Positions 20,422 through 33,100 of a stretch of DNA of 64,000 nucleotides are shown piece after piece. The stretch comes from Diatrype stigma (taxonomy: Eukaryota; Ascomycota; Sordariomycetes; Xylariales; Diatrypaceae). Each line of letters begins with the position of its first letter. Position 1 is the stretch's first letter. The notes under the pieces are model-generated. The model did no database searches. It was not told the origin of the DNA and saw only the letters and a program-made list of their open reading frames with translations. The stretch spans positions 124,001 to 188,000 of the forward strand of contig JAKJXP020000059.1 in the NCBI GenBank assembly GCA_022225965.2, written 5' to 3'. The position numbers and the translations under genes are program-made.

Positions 20422-20921
20422 CTCTCCCTTCACATTCTGGCACTTTTATCTCCACCATTCTACCCCCTCTCTCCAAGGTACCCCGCCCCCTTTCTCTATC
20501 CCTCCGTCTCTCTGCTTTTCTCGGGCCGGGAAAGTCTTGTCATAAAATCCATATCGGAATATGGGACATCGATGTGGGACGTCAGAATGGCCTCCGGAAC
20601 GCCGCGGCACGTATGTTAAACAGGCAGCTGCATTTGGAGATATGTCCCAGCGCGTCGTCCCGTCTTCCAAGCAAATCCGCACTCGACCACGGCGCGGCTA
20701 CCTTTAAGTAACAATGCTCATGTCTCGCTGTTGGGTCACCGAAATGACTACCTAGAGATAGGAAATTCAGTCATACAATAAGTATTCATTAGTGTATACG
20801 CAAAAACACAGCTACGAAACCCAACGCCGCTCTACCGCCCCGGCCGCCCCAACTCTGTGCCCCGGTGGTGATATGTACCCTCGTATGCTTGACATATTCT
20901 CATCATAGGTACGAAAGCTCA
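20422..20921. other. Intergenic between tRNA-Lys and Ser/Gly-rich gene
   Basis: Pyrimidine-rich to about 20520; it then holds the 3' flank of the minus-strand Ser/Gly-rich gene. No gene seen. Confidence 0.6.
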
Positions 20922-21409
20922 TCAGCAGCTGCTACCACCTCCACTATCACCACCACCGCCGCCACCACTATCGCCTCCACCTGAGCTTGAACTGCCTCCC
21001 GAATAACCCCCTCCGCTGCTGCTGCTGCTGCTATGTCCACCACCGTGCCCGCCGCTATGTCCACCACAGGAGTCACCCTTAGTATCAGTACCGGCGTTCA
21101 AAGCGGCGTAGGTATACGGGCTGTACGGAATGTAACCCCCGCCGCTGCCAGTACCGCTGCTGCTGCTGCTGCTGCCGCTATATCCAGTGCGAGTAGCGGT
21201 GGTGGTAGTCCGAGGCTTCGCCGCCTCTGCAGTAGAAGTTGTGCGGTAGGCAGTGGTCTGCTTAGGGGTGTAAGTCGACGACGATATGCCAGTCGCCGCC
21301 GCCTTCTTCTTTTTCTTCGACTGTCGTGTAGGTTAGCCACAAGATACCTTAACACATCAAGGAGGACTTCAACGTAACGTACGAAGGGGTTGCTGAGTCC
21401 GAACCACAT
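20922..21409 (-). CDS. Small Ser/Gly-rich basic protein
   Basis: Two exons (21409-21383 and 21320-20922) give 141 residues. The start MWFGLSNPF is joined to SKKKKKAAATGISSSTY by a 62-bp intron with GTACGT, GGCTAACC and ACAG, which fixes the reading frame. Residues 10-60 are Lys/Ser/Thr-rich, then a short conserved-looking YIPYSPYTYAALNAG, a single CGGH segment, and a low-complexity tail of Ser, Gly, His and Asp ending SSC. No known domain and no clear signal peptide. The codon repeats (AGC/GGT) explain the many alternative open frames here. It resembles the small low-complexity proteins beginning MWFG found in filamentous fungi; role unknown. Confidence 0.65.
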
Positions 21410-24400
21410 CTTTACGAGTGGTGCGAATGTCCTGAGGTGACGATGTAGTGTGGTCTTGTAGCTCTCTGGTCGCGGTTTGATTGAGGATTCAGTTAAAACT
21501 GGATGGTGCCCGTTCGTTCTTTGGGTGATACTTGTAAGTCAGTTGTGTGCGGATGTCCGTCTAAGTTCCATCTCTCCGGATACAAGGTTTTCGGCCTCCC
21601 TTTATAGTTTTCCTTTCGTGACCTCGTCTCCTATCTGTCCGTCCGTCTTACCTATCCATCCAGCTTTCGAGATGCGGCCTCGACTGCCTATTATCGCTCC
21701 ATTGTCGAACGTTGAGCCCCGAGGCAGTGCAATGACGTCGCGCGCGCGCGCTATGCTTACTTACTACTTAGCGAACGACCAAAACGCGAGAAAGCGCCGT
21801 TCAGCCGCACCGACCGAACTCCCGTTACCGAACCCTCAAAATGGCAAAGGGGGGCGGAATCGCTTCACTTCACCATTCGTTTGTCAGCCTCGCGGTCCGT
21901 CCGTCCATCCATCCTTTCCCGCTCTATGCTAGGAGTAGACGGACGCGCTAGATGGCGTTGCGGGAATAGCCAGCTGCCAAGTAGCCATCGTGACCTGCTG
22001 CTTAGCGTTGGCGCGGCGCAAGGCCGATTCCTAGGGAATTCGGTCGCCGTACCGGGATAGCAGGTATCATTGTGTAGTGGTGCTGTCTAGCAAAAGGCGT
22101 TGCCACCTCACGCAAGGCATATTGGTCACGTCACCTGCCCACGGGGTAAAGATGTATTTGTGTGGTTGCTTATCGTCTCGGCTTGCTTTCAACTCTGATT
22201 CAGAGGCATCTACTTAATTTAATGTCTTGGTCTCCACACCAGCTGAACCAGAATTCGGGCTACTCCGTATTCGACTAAGAACCGACCTCTTGTTATATCA
22301 ATGATGTTTCCAGAGTCCGGTTTATACTACGGTGAAACTAGTTTCGATATAAGTCAGAATAGCGAGGCTCTCCCGTATTGAAACTACCGTGAACGAATAA
22401 CACCTAGATAGCTGAGATGAAAGGCATATGCTTTTGTCACCGAGTCTCATCATAGCAAGGCAGAATACTACCAATGACGATGCCTTCTGGGGCAGAAGAT
22501 TAATATCATCATGTGATTTCGGTTCACGATCACCGAGAGTGTTCCAATGAAGCAACCCCCCCAGGGTTCTCCCTCCCCTGGCAGGTAGCTGTGTTCCTAA
22601 CCTCCTATCGTGCCACGTTTATTTGAAGAAGCAAGACCCATCGATTCAACGTCCCCATCGGTCATGCTCAACTCCATCAGCGGGCCATTCACATGGGGTT
22701 TCAAGAAATTGGTTTGTAGGAGCAGATTTGTGTTGTGTATATACTGCCCCGTGTAGAGAAGGGGGGTGGTATATGTGTCGAAAGCACACAGGACTGTCTT
22801 CTTTGGACAAATTGAGATGGCCAAATGCGTTAAAGGCGTTATGAGACATCGTCTAGAGATTAGAAGAACGAATGCCTTGGGTTTGCTAGGAGATACGGCT
22901 ATTGCAGTCCATTGGTGTTCTTACTGCAAATGAGAGAAGGACTATCTCGGATTACTGTTTTATACTCCACCAACCGCTGTATTTGAAGGATATGCTGTAA
23001 GGTACTCTGGTATTAGAAGCTATTAGCTTTGGGAAAGAGGGGCTTGCAATGTAAAGCTCAAATCTCACATCAAAGATAATTTAGCAAAGAGGTGCCCAGA
23101 GGAATAGCCCAAGCCTTCAACGATGAGGTAACCACCTATCAAGGGTTATCATATGCATTCCTATTTGAATGACTGCAAACGGAATACGAGAAAGTATATT
23201 TCTGCATAAAGAAGCGACCAGGATATCCTTAAATATTAACCAGAACCATTATTATTCCATCATTTATATAGATACAATAGCCATATATATGGGGTTCTTC
23301 GTTCTCAACGTCCTGTAAGACACTCGATGTTGCTTTCATGACTTTTGTGTACGCTCTTGGTAAGGACAACTTACTTGAGGCATTTCCTTAGATTCTGTAT
23401 CGTCTGATAACAATATTTCCGTAATGATCAGAAGTTGTAGTCGTTGATTCGGAAATATTCATTTTGCAGATACGAGACGAATTTCTTTGCTCTGGAAGAA
23501 TATAATAAGGCCCAATCACCAGTCTTGCACAAATCAGACCTACCAGTCCTATGAGTCATACATGATAGAGCCAATCTGAAGATGTTCCATGTTTTGATGA
23601 CACGGATACTATGTTATCGAGTGCGGAACGAGCAATAAAAGTGGTGACTTCACTCTGAACTCCTGAGTGGGAGGAGCATAGTGGAACTTTATCCGGGATT
23701 CTTTGATATATATGGATATCCACGTCTTCTGAACTGCGAGCCAACCGCTGTTTGAGGAGGTGCTGATCAAAAATTCTTGCATCGTTGCAAAGGATTGGAG
23801 CCACGCACGCAATGTGGTGCAATGCAATGCAAGGCGGGAGGCCCGCCATCGGCATACGGAACTTATCAGGTACCTATAGGACTGCACTGTTTCTTCCAAG
23901 TAAAGAGTTTGCGCATCATCTCTTCTTCCATGTCATCTATGTCATGAGAACAACACTGAATCCCGTACCTTTGGACATGACAATAGTTAAGAGGATGCCT
24001 ACAAACGCTGTAAATAGTGATAGGACAAGATCCTGGCCCGTCTGCGGCTGCTATCATGATTGCCCGATCAAGAAAAGCCACAGGATGAAATACTACATCA
24101 GGACTACATCAGGCTGCTTGGGGTTGTATCGCACCTTATGAGGAACCATGGGTTTGGGCTCAAGTGGCGTGCCCGATCAGTGTTCCTGCCTTGATTGGCA
24201 TCCATGGATGTAACCTTCGACGGACGACTGTTTCGGTCGACGTCCTGACACTCCTGGTATCCTGATAGACCGGGAGGGGTAAAAGAAAACGAAGGAAAGA
24301 AAAAAGAAAAACCCGAATAGTGAATTGGCGGTGTAAGTATTGGCAGGAAAAAAGCAAAAAAAAAAATAAAATAAAAAAATCGCACACACACGAAGGAGTT

Positions 24401-25516
24401 ACACATAGCTATCACTTAGACTAGCATTCAGTATATGTATTCTAGTATCGTGAATATAAGGATGCTAGGACATCCAGGCCAGAAATGCTGAGTCCCAGAG
24501 ATCAGATAAAAGGATAAAAAGGTATTAGCTACTGAACTAAGAAGTGGAGGAGTTAGAGGGGTTATTACGTACATCAACAAACACCACTCATCTTTATTAA
24601 GGCAGTCTGCAGGCATGTGCTTGTTCTTCATGTGGGCTAAAATCCAGGCTACATTCCAGGTTATATGACGCTAACTACGGGTGCCTAATGGGAGGTAGCG
24701 CTGTCGATGCACAGGCGTTAATTACTACTTACCTAGCTAGGCGTTGTCCCACAACAGGGTGGCTGCTTCCAAAAGAACCGTGACAGGCTGACAGGACAGA
24801 GGGGTGGTAGGTAAGTCGCTAAGTACCGGTTGCTAACTACAACCTTGGAAGTCGCTACCAGTTCACACCAAAATCTCATGATCTGGTTCAAGCTCCGATC
24901 TACAAAAGCAAACGCGTGGCCAAAAGCAACAAAAGGCGGCTGCCATCGCCTCTTATTATATACATGCCATGCTCATGTTCATATTTCATATCTGTTGTAT
25001 ATATTAATACCTGGCAGACGCTGGATATAATCCATTGACCGACGGATCCTTTCTGCTTGTCCTGGCATCTGGCTGTCCCCTCCCGGCTGCTCTACACTTC
25101 CAACCCATGCCGACAAACGGATATCTTCCACCTCACGTACTGCAGAATCTCTGAGCCGCTTAGATACGATTTATCACTTATATAATCCCAGTGAGTGTGT
25201 TCATAACATCTGATTGTCCATATTATGCCCAAGTAAGAGCGAGTGAATTGTCGCTGTTTGGCGAAGCCGTTGCATTCTGGCCAGATCTAGAAGTTCTTGA
25301 TTGACAAGCCATATATGTATATATACCTACATATATACCTATATTTGTGTGTCTGCCTCATGTTATATTGCTCTTCCGACCTAGCCTACCCTTCCTAAAT
25401 TGCCTGCTCCTCGCATATCTTCATGCTACCGGCACTCAACAAGAAGAGCCCTGGACTGACATCGAACCTTCTGAAGATAGAAATAGAACAGAGCTCAGCT
25501 TATATCTGGTTTGAGC
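21410..25516. other. Gene-poor 4.1-kb region upstream of Argonaute
   Basis: No protein gene or RNA gene that I can support on either strand. Mostly AT-rich with A-rich tracts near 24350-24380. The last 100 bases are the likely Argonaute leader, including an ATG at 25423 that opens a 61-codon frame overlapping the main start in another frame. Confidence 0.55.
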
Positions 25517-28500
25517 ATGGCAGACCGGGGAAGAGGCCAGTCCCGTGGTGGCCGCGGAGACCGTGGTGGTTCTCGCGGCGGGTCTCGCGGTGGCCGTGGC
25601 GGCGGTGATGGTCCCCGCGGTGGAGGCGATTTTCGAGGCGGTCGCGGCGGTGGCGATCAACGCGGCGGTGGAAGGGGCGGCGGTGATTATCGTGGTGGAC
25701 GTGGCGGCGGCGGCGACTTTCAACGAGGCGGACGCGGCGGCGGTGGCGATTACCGCGGCGGGCGTGGTGGCGGCGATTTCCGTGGCGGACGTGGTGGAGA
25801 CTTCCGTGGCGGGCGAGGAGGGCGTGGTGGGTTTGGTGGTGGCCGACCAGAGAAGTTCGCCGGCGAGGACGAGGTTTTCCGGTAAGTTATACTCCTGTTA
25901 CCTGTTGCATGCTCAGCTAATGGGGGTTGTAGACAAGATGGCGCGCCGGTCCCCGTTCCGGATAAGGCCATCACGAGCCTCGAAGATAAAATCCTTCAAG
26001 ATCACCTTGGCACCCTCGATGTTACGAGCAAGATGTCAAAGCTGCAGATTGCGTCTACCCAAGGCAGTGGCGAGTCATTCTTCCCATGCCGTCCCGCGTT
26101 TGGCACAAATGGCAAGCAAGTCGTTCTGTGGGCCAACTACTTCAAGCTCAATGTGGCTGCCAGTCAACTCTTCAAATACGCAATCGAGGTGAAGCCGGTG
26201 AAGAAAGAGAGTACGAAAGCCCAGCCGCGGGACGCCAAAGGCAGAAAATTGCATACCATCGTCAAAACGGCTCTCCAACAGGTTGGGCAAGGAGTCCCGT
26301 TGGTCTCGGAGTTCAAAAGCCAGGTTGTGTCACTGAAGCAGCTGGCTCTTCCTGAAAACAACACGGTCATCGTCAAATACACCATTGAGGGCAAAGATGA
26401 CGAGTATACAGTCATATTCAACGGACCAACATATGTCGACCTGTCTCAGCTGCTAAGCTACCTATCTACCATGAAGGATCCTACTGGAGACACGTCATTC
26501 CCCAAATTCGAGACTGCAATTGATGTTGTGAGCGTGATCATCGGCCACAGTGCTCGGGATAGTGACCTCGTCTCTGCCCTTGGTAAGAGTCGCTATTTCC
26601 CCCTGGATCGCGATGACCAACAGTTCAGCCTTGGTCCTTCTGACTACAACACCCTCATCCGTGGTTATTTCCAAAGTGCCCGCCCCGCAACGGGTCGTTT
26701 ACTTCTCAACACCAATGTCAGTCATGGGGTCTTCCGTTTCGCTGGCCGTGTACCCGAATTGATGGGGAAGTTTGATCTCGGGGATAATGGATCGCTCCAG
26801 GCACTACACAAAGGCTTAGCGAGGCTCCGAGCACGAGTCACCTATCTGACCGAGCCGACAACATCTGGGAAGAAAGGCAAGAAACAAGCTGGAACACCCC
26901 GGATTGGTGAGAAAGCCATTTGTGGATTAGCTACAAGATTTGATGGTTCGGGAGACAACAGACCTAGGATCGCTCGCAGTGGGGCTGGACCCCACGAGGT
27001 GCAATTCTGGTTGAAAGCGCCAGCTCCCGCAGGAATGCAGGCAGATGCCTACATCACTGTATATGACTACTTCCAGAAGAGTAAGTTGATCACATACTAT
27101 ACCATTCGTATATGCTGACTGATCAACAGGATACGGAAAACAATTGGACCGTAACCTCCCAGTCGTCAACGTCGGGTCGACTGTGAGACCGGTTTACATG
27201 CCTGCTGAGCTAGTCGAAGTCATACCAGGGCAGGCTCTCAAGCGAAAGACGAACCCAGCAGAGACGGCTCAGATGATACTATCTGCATGTCGATCACCTT
27301 TCGCCAACGCGACGTCCATCACGACTATCGGCCGTGCGTGTCTGAAGCTGGACCAAAACCCGAAGCTTGTGGGTGGCCTTCGATGGAATTTAGTTTGTGG
27401 AGATGCTAATAATGTGTAGAATGAATTCGGTATATCTGCAGACAAACAACTCCTGACGGTCATAGGCCGAGAACTCATACAGCCTAAGGTCTTGTACTCA
27501 GGGCAGAAAGAGGCACCGGTGAGGCAGGGCTCGTGGAATATGATCAAGGTTCGCGTGGTCAAGCCTGGTAGGAAGATCACCAAGTGGACCTATGTGCATA
27601 TCGACCCGCGAGACGAGGATGCTGTCATTGATTCCATGGGCAAGTGGGTATCATTTATGCAAGAGATGGGAATCGCCATTGAATCGAGACCTATCCATCC
27701 TAATGGTATCAATGTTTCAACCAGAGGCCAGTTCATCAACAACCTGAGGCAAACGTTTGAGAGCCTCAGAGCACAAGACCCCCAGTTCGTCTTCATTGTG
27801 CTACCAAGACAGGACACCGCCATCTACAACGCTGTCAAACTCTTGGGCGATGTCCATTATGGATATCACACAGTTTGCGTGGTGCGCAAGAATTTCATCA
27901 AGGACAGAAGCCAGGAACAGTTTTTCGCCAATGTTGCTCTTAAGGTGAATCTCAAAGCGGGTGGTGCAAACCACAAGTTGAGGGACGATGTTAGCATCAT
28001 CAAAGATGGCAAGACTATGGTCGTCGGGTATGATGTAACCCATCCGACAAATCTGTCAGGTAATGCCGAAAACCTGCCCAGTTTGGTAGGGCTTGTGGCC
28101 AGCGTGGATAAGGACTTGGGTCAGTGGCCAGCTTCGGCATGGGCACAAGAAGGGAAGGTTGAGATGCTCGATGAAACGCTCGAGACCGCATTCGTCGAGC
28201 GGCTCAAGTTATGGCAACGGTACAATCAGACGCGCCTTCCAGAAAACATCATCATTTTCCGCGATGGCGTTTCTGAGGGTCAGTTCAAACAAGTTCTGGA
28301 AAAGGAACTTCCCTTCATCCGAGCGGCCTGCAAGGGAACATACCCGGCAAACAATCCGCCCAAGATATCCATTATCGTGTCGGTCAAGCGTCACCAGACA
28401 CGCTTCTTCCCAACAGACAGCAGCCACATGACGAATTCCCGGAACATCACGAACGGGACTGTGGTAGACCGTGGCGTCACTCAGGCCAACATCTGGGATT

Positions 28501-28903
28501 TCTTCTTAACCGCCCACCAGGCGCTGCAAGGTGAGCCGATTCCGGATAATCCACTCAATTATGTATGACTGCGATTGCTAATCATGAGCCTATAGGAACT
28601 GCTCGTCCGGCGCACTACACTGTGTTAATTGACGAGGTTTTCCGTAGCACTGTCGGACGGGATGCCGCGAACACCCTGGAAAAATTGACACACGAGTTAT
28701 GCTACCTCTTCGGCCGCGCAACGAAGGCCGTCAGCATTTGCCCCCCGGCGTACTATGCTGACATACTGTGCACACGCCAACGTGTGTACATGGCGGATAT
28801 GTTCGAGAGAAGCGATGACCAGTCCGTCTCGAGCGATAACCGGGCACGCTTAATGGGTGCGCGTATCCACCCCAAACTCAAGGACACCATGTACTACATC
28901 TAA
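25517..28903 (+). CDS. Argonaute, QDE-2/AGO type with RGG N-terminus
   Basis: Guide-RNA-loaded slicer of fungal RNA silencing. Five exons (25517-25881, 25933-27080, 27130-27368, 27420-28530, 28596-28903) give 1056 residues. Residues 1 to about 118 are almost entirely RGG/GGRGG repeats, as in Neurospora QDE-2. Then come the Argonaute N domain, linker, PAZ, MID and PIWI domains; YGKQLDRNLPVVNVG and LIQPKVLYSGQKEAPVRQGS lie just before MID. PIWI carries the complete catalytic tetrad: Asp 789 (VVGYDVTHP), Glu 832 (GKVEML), Asp 866 (FRDGVSEGQF) and His 961 (RPAHYTVL). The C-terminus ends HPKLKDTMYYI. Slicing competence is inference from these residues. The ATG was chosen because the RGG frame starts there; an overlapping upstream frame precedes it. 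Confidence 0.96.
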
Positions 28904-30116
28904 ATGCTCGCTACCCCGAGATGATGGGCTACATAGGATCAGGCCTTGATGGTTTTCGGACAGGCACACGGAGAGCTTCATACGGCTAGATAAGCTACGC
29001 CTAGGGCTCCCCTTGCCTTCCTGAGTTCCTGCTCATGCACTGAACTCGTTGACTTCGGTGCAAGTAGTTCTTGCAACATATTCAGATCTAGCGAACGCGA
29101 TAGCGGGACGCGTTAGGCCAGCAGCTTCAACCAGCTTTTGCATTTACCACGCGCGGCAGTATAGTATGGCTGAGGATAGATAAAAACAAGCTCGTCGTCG
29201 AGAGTTTTCGAAAAGGGGGTCGGAAATAGGAAAAGAACACGCAGCAAGCGATTCCTGTTTGACTAGATACCTAGACCAGTAGATGGATAACAAGGGCGCA
29301 TTTTTCCTTTCTCGATACATTACGTCCGGTGTTGACCACACACCCCGTGAGCTTCCATGACGGAGCTGTACTAATCGCAATCCAGTTCATCTAGAGAAAA
29401 TCTATTCCGCTTTTTGCTTAGTGCTAATATACTCCCCGCCCCCTTTTCATATAACATACATACTGGCCGTCGTCTTTCCGGCAGGCTGCAGCAAGTGATC
29501 GATCCCCTTTCCTGGAGTTCTACGTACTTGGTACATACATACCTACCGACAGTCACTTCATGAAGTCCGGTGCGAGAATGATGCTATCAAATTGATGCTA
29601 TTCTCAATGCGCCGCGTCCCTAGCCAAAGTACTTAGGTGAGGCCATGCTACCACGGTGCTATGCATGCCATAAAGTGCATAGAACTGCGGGCGCAACAAG
29701 AAACAACCTAAGATAATGAATGAAATCCAATTCACGCCGTTTGCCCACGAATCCATTTTCTAGCGTTCCCAATGCCCATGCCCAATGCCAACGACCAACT
29801 CCACGATAGATATATACCCTTTGAATGCTAGCCCAAGAAACCAAACCTTCCAATTGCGCCTTCCGATCCGATCCGATCCGATCCGATCCGGTACGAAGTC
29901 TTGAAACTGCATACTGATTACCTTAAACTGTCTAGGCATGGATGCGTGCGCCCGAGCGCTTTCCCTCTTTCTTCCATACGAACATTTGCATGATCCCTAC
30001 CTTCGTCTCTGACTCCGTAGTTCTACATTCGTGTATATACGTTTTTATAAAGAAAGGGGAAGGAATATAAAATGAGAGAGGGCGGCGGAAGGGGTCAAAG
30101 ATGCTCCCCTAGCTAG
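28904..30116. other. Intergenic, convergent genes
   Basis: 3' flanks of Argonaute (plus) and the histidine kinase (minus). No gene supported. Confidence 0.6.
29863..29890. repeat. CCGAT pentanucleotide microsatellite
   Basis: About 5.6 perfect copies of CCGAT (equivalently GATCC). Confidence 0.95.
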
Positions 30117-33100
30117 CTAACACCGCGTCGCCGCCGGTGAGAGTGAAAGCAGGACTTCGATCTTGGCTAGGAGATCCGGGATCCGGAAGGGCTTGGAAAC
30201 GACGTCGTCCATGCCGGCGCGACGGGCGATGGCGACCTGCTCATCCCGAACGTTGGCGGTGACGGCGATGACTGGGACGTGAGCGGCGCGTGTCACTGTT
30301 GCTGTTGCCTTTGTTGATGTTTCTATCTCTGCCTTTGCTGCGATACCACCACCACCACAGCCACCATTCCGAGCAATGATTCCCGCGGCCTCCATGCGGC
30401 GGATCTCTCGCACGCAAGCCAGGCCGTCCATATTCGGCATCTCGAGGTCCATGAGGACGACCGAGAGGGGGCGGCCATCCTCGCGGACCCAGGCCGAAGC
30501 CTCCAAGAAGGCGAGCGCCTCGACCCCGTCGCCCGCCGCGCTGACCCCGGCCCCCGTCTTCCGGAGCTGTCGCACCAGCACGTTCTGGTTCACCAGGTTG
30601 TCTTCCACCACGAGCACCTCGAGCTCGCGCGGGTCGAAAGGGTGGTGGTGGCGGTTGTGGCATTGGTGGTCGCGGGGCTTCTTGCCGTCATTGTCGTTAT
30701 CGTGGTCATGAGCATCGTCGAGCTTCGGTACTGACATCAGTCGCGCTGGCGCTGAGGCTGAGGTTGGGGCTGGGGCGGGGGCTGAGATGGGAGTTGAGGT
30801 TGGAACTGAGACTGAGGTCGCCGACGCCTCGCCCTTCGTGCTGCTGTTGTGAATGTTGCTGCACATGCGAGTGCTGGGGCCAGAAGAGACGGTGCTAGTG
30901 CTATTAACGGCGGGGGACTTAGCCGCGACAGGTGCTTGCACCACCGCAGGGCGGGGTACTGGAGACGGAGACGCAAAAATTCGGTTCTGACGCTGCTTCC
31001 AGGGCGCGACGATGTGCTGCGGCTTGGAGGACGTGCTTCTTCGTCTTCCCACGAGGTTCCGCTCCCTATCCCGCTCGATGTTAGGCGAATAGGCATGGTG
31101 GTATTGGTGATGATGGTGGTGATGGTGGCGGCGATGGTCCCCGCCGTGAGTTAACAACGACAATGATGACCGCAGCGGTGGCGACGGCGATTGCGGCGCA
31201 GACGCCCTCCTAGCCTTGATGAAAAACCCGAAGGTGCTGCCGCGCGCGGCCTGGGAGGAAACGCCGACCTGGCCGCCGTGGAGCTCGGCCAGCTGGCGTG
31301 AGATGAAGAGGCCGAGGCCGCTGCCGCCGTATTGGGCGTGGGTGCGGGGCGATGCCTGCGAGAACCGCTCGAACAGGACGTCGACCTCGGCCGGTGTCAG
31401 GCCGCAGCCTGTGTCCTGCACCTGGAAATGGACGCAGAGCAGCTCGCCGTCTCCCCAACCACTGCCACTGCCACTGCCGCTGTCACCACCATTACCACTA
31501 CTACCACCACCGCCACCACTCCCACCATCTTCATCTCCCGGCAGGTCTTCTAGCGCGCTGGCGCGGCGCGTCCGCGTGGGGATATATCGAAAGCAACCTG
31601 GGGCGTGGGAGAAGAGGGGCGGGTCGCGGGAGACCCCGACGGAGAGGGTGATCTGGCGTTCGGCGGAGCCCGAGGTGAACTTGATGGCGTTAGTGACGAG
31701 GTTGATGAGGATCTGCAGCACGCGGCTGGGGTCGAGAGTGACCCAGTCGACGCCAAGCGCGGCGAAGCTCGGCTCGACCGTACAAACCATGCGGATGTCT
31801 TTGGCCTGCAGTTCGGGCTCGAACATGCGCACGACGCGGCCCACGACCTCGGCCGGCTGCGCCGTGGTCGGCGTCAGGGCGAGTAGGCTTGAGTCCAGCT
31901 TCGAGACGGTCAGGATGTCATCTACGATCGACTTCTGGTGCTGCACGCACAGAGAGATTGTCTGCGCCGACTCGATGCAGCTGTTCACATCTTCTAGACC
32001 CGGCGGCCGGTCGCACGATCGATGCTCCTTCAAGGTCGACAGGATGTCGTCTGCGCACTGGAGGATGGCGCTGAGGGGATTCCTCATCTCGTGAGAAGTG
32101 ATGTCGATGAATTCGTTCTGCTGCCTCCTCGTCTCTTCCGCCTCCTCGATCTGGCGGGCTTGCAAGCCCTGCACCCATTTCAGATGGGAAATGTCGGTGA
32201 TCGAACCCATCACGGACCGTAAGGAACCATCGGGTGCAAATTCGGGATGCGCAGTGACCATGACCCAATAGTCAATAGCTTTGCCGTCCAGGCCGACGGG
32301 TTGCACAGGCAACCTCTTGAGCCGAATTTCACCGGTCCACGGAAGATGATCCACAGCCATACGGTCCCAGCCATCCTCCACCACATTAATGCTAGCTGCC
32401 TCTATGGGCTCCTTCCAGGACATCGGGGTAAAATCCTTTCCCCTCGGATGACCGGTCATCTGAAAGTAACGCTCATTCGCTTCCTGCAAGATTCCATCCG
32501 GGTCGATGAGAAACATTCCCAGGGGAGACAGTTCGGTCATGCGCCTCAATCGATTGGTCTGCAGGGCTAACTGATGTGAGAGTTTCTGCTGCTCAAGAGC
32601 TGCAGCCACAGCCATATCTCGGCTTCGCCGAACTTCGCCTTCGAAGAGCATGTACGAGGCCAGCGAGGTCGCAAGCTGCCTATTCAGCATGCTTGTAAAC
32701 GCTCTGTATCCGTCGTCATATGGCCGGCGGGGATTGACTCCAATAACGAGGAATGCCAAGACGAGATCGCCATTAGTAGGACGCACAGGAAATATGACCG
32801 CTTCCCGGCAGGGCTCTCCAAAACCCCGGAATTTGATGCCTTCGAGGAGCTCTTCAGGAAGTGATCCGTCTCTGGTTTGGAGTAAAGTAGGCTCTCTAGT
32901 ACGCATTGCTTCTCGAAAGGCTGGCACGAATCCCTGGCGACTTCTTTTCAGATCCATCTGCTGAGGGGCCGCGATGTGGCCTTTTGGAACCCCAATAGCT
33001 CCCTCAAGAAAGCATGACCTCAGTGATGTAGTGCTCTCGGAGGAGATGGAGGACTGGTCCTCGTCCTCGTTTTCACCTACTGAGTAGAGAAGAGCGAATG

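Noticed and set aside
21477..21932. 151-codon plus-strand frame upstream of the Ser/Gly-rich gene
   Set aside because: No domain, mixed codon bias, lies in the promoter side of the minus-strand gene.
25545..26192. 215-codon Ala/Val-rich frame overlapping Argonaute exon 1
   Set aside because: Shift product of the RGG repeat; it does not continue into a domain.
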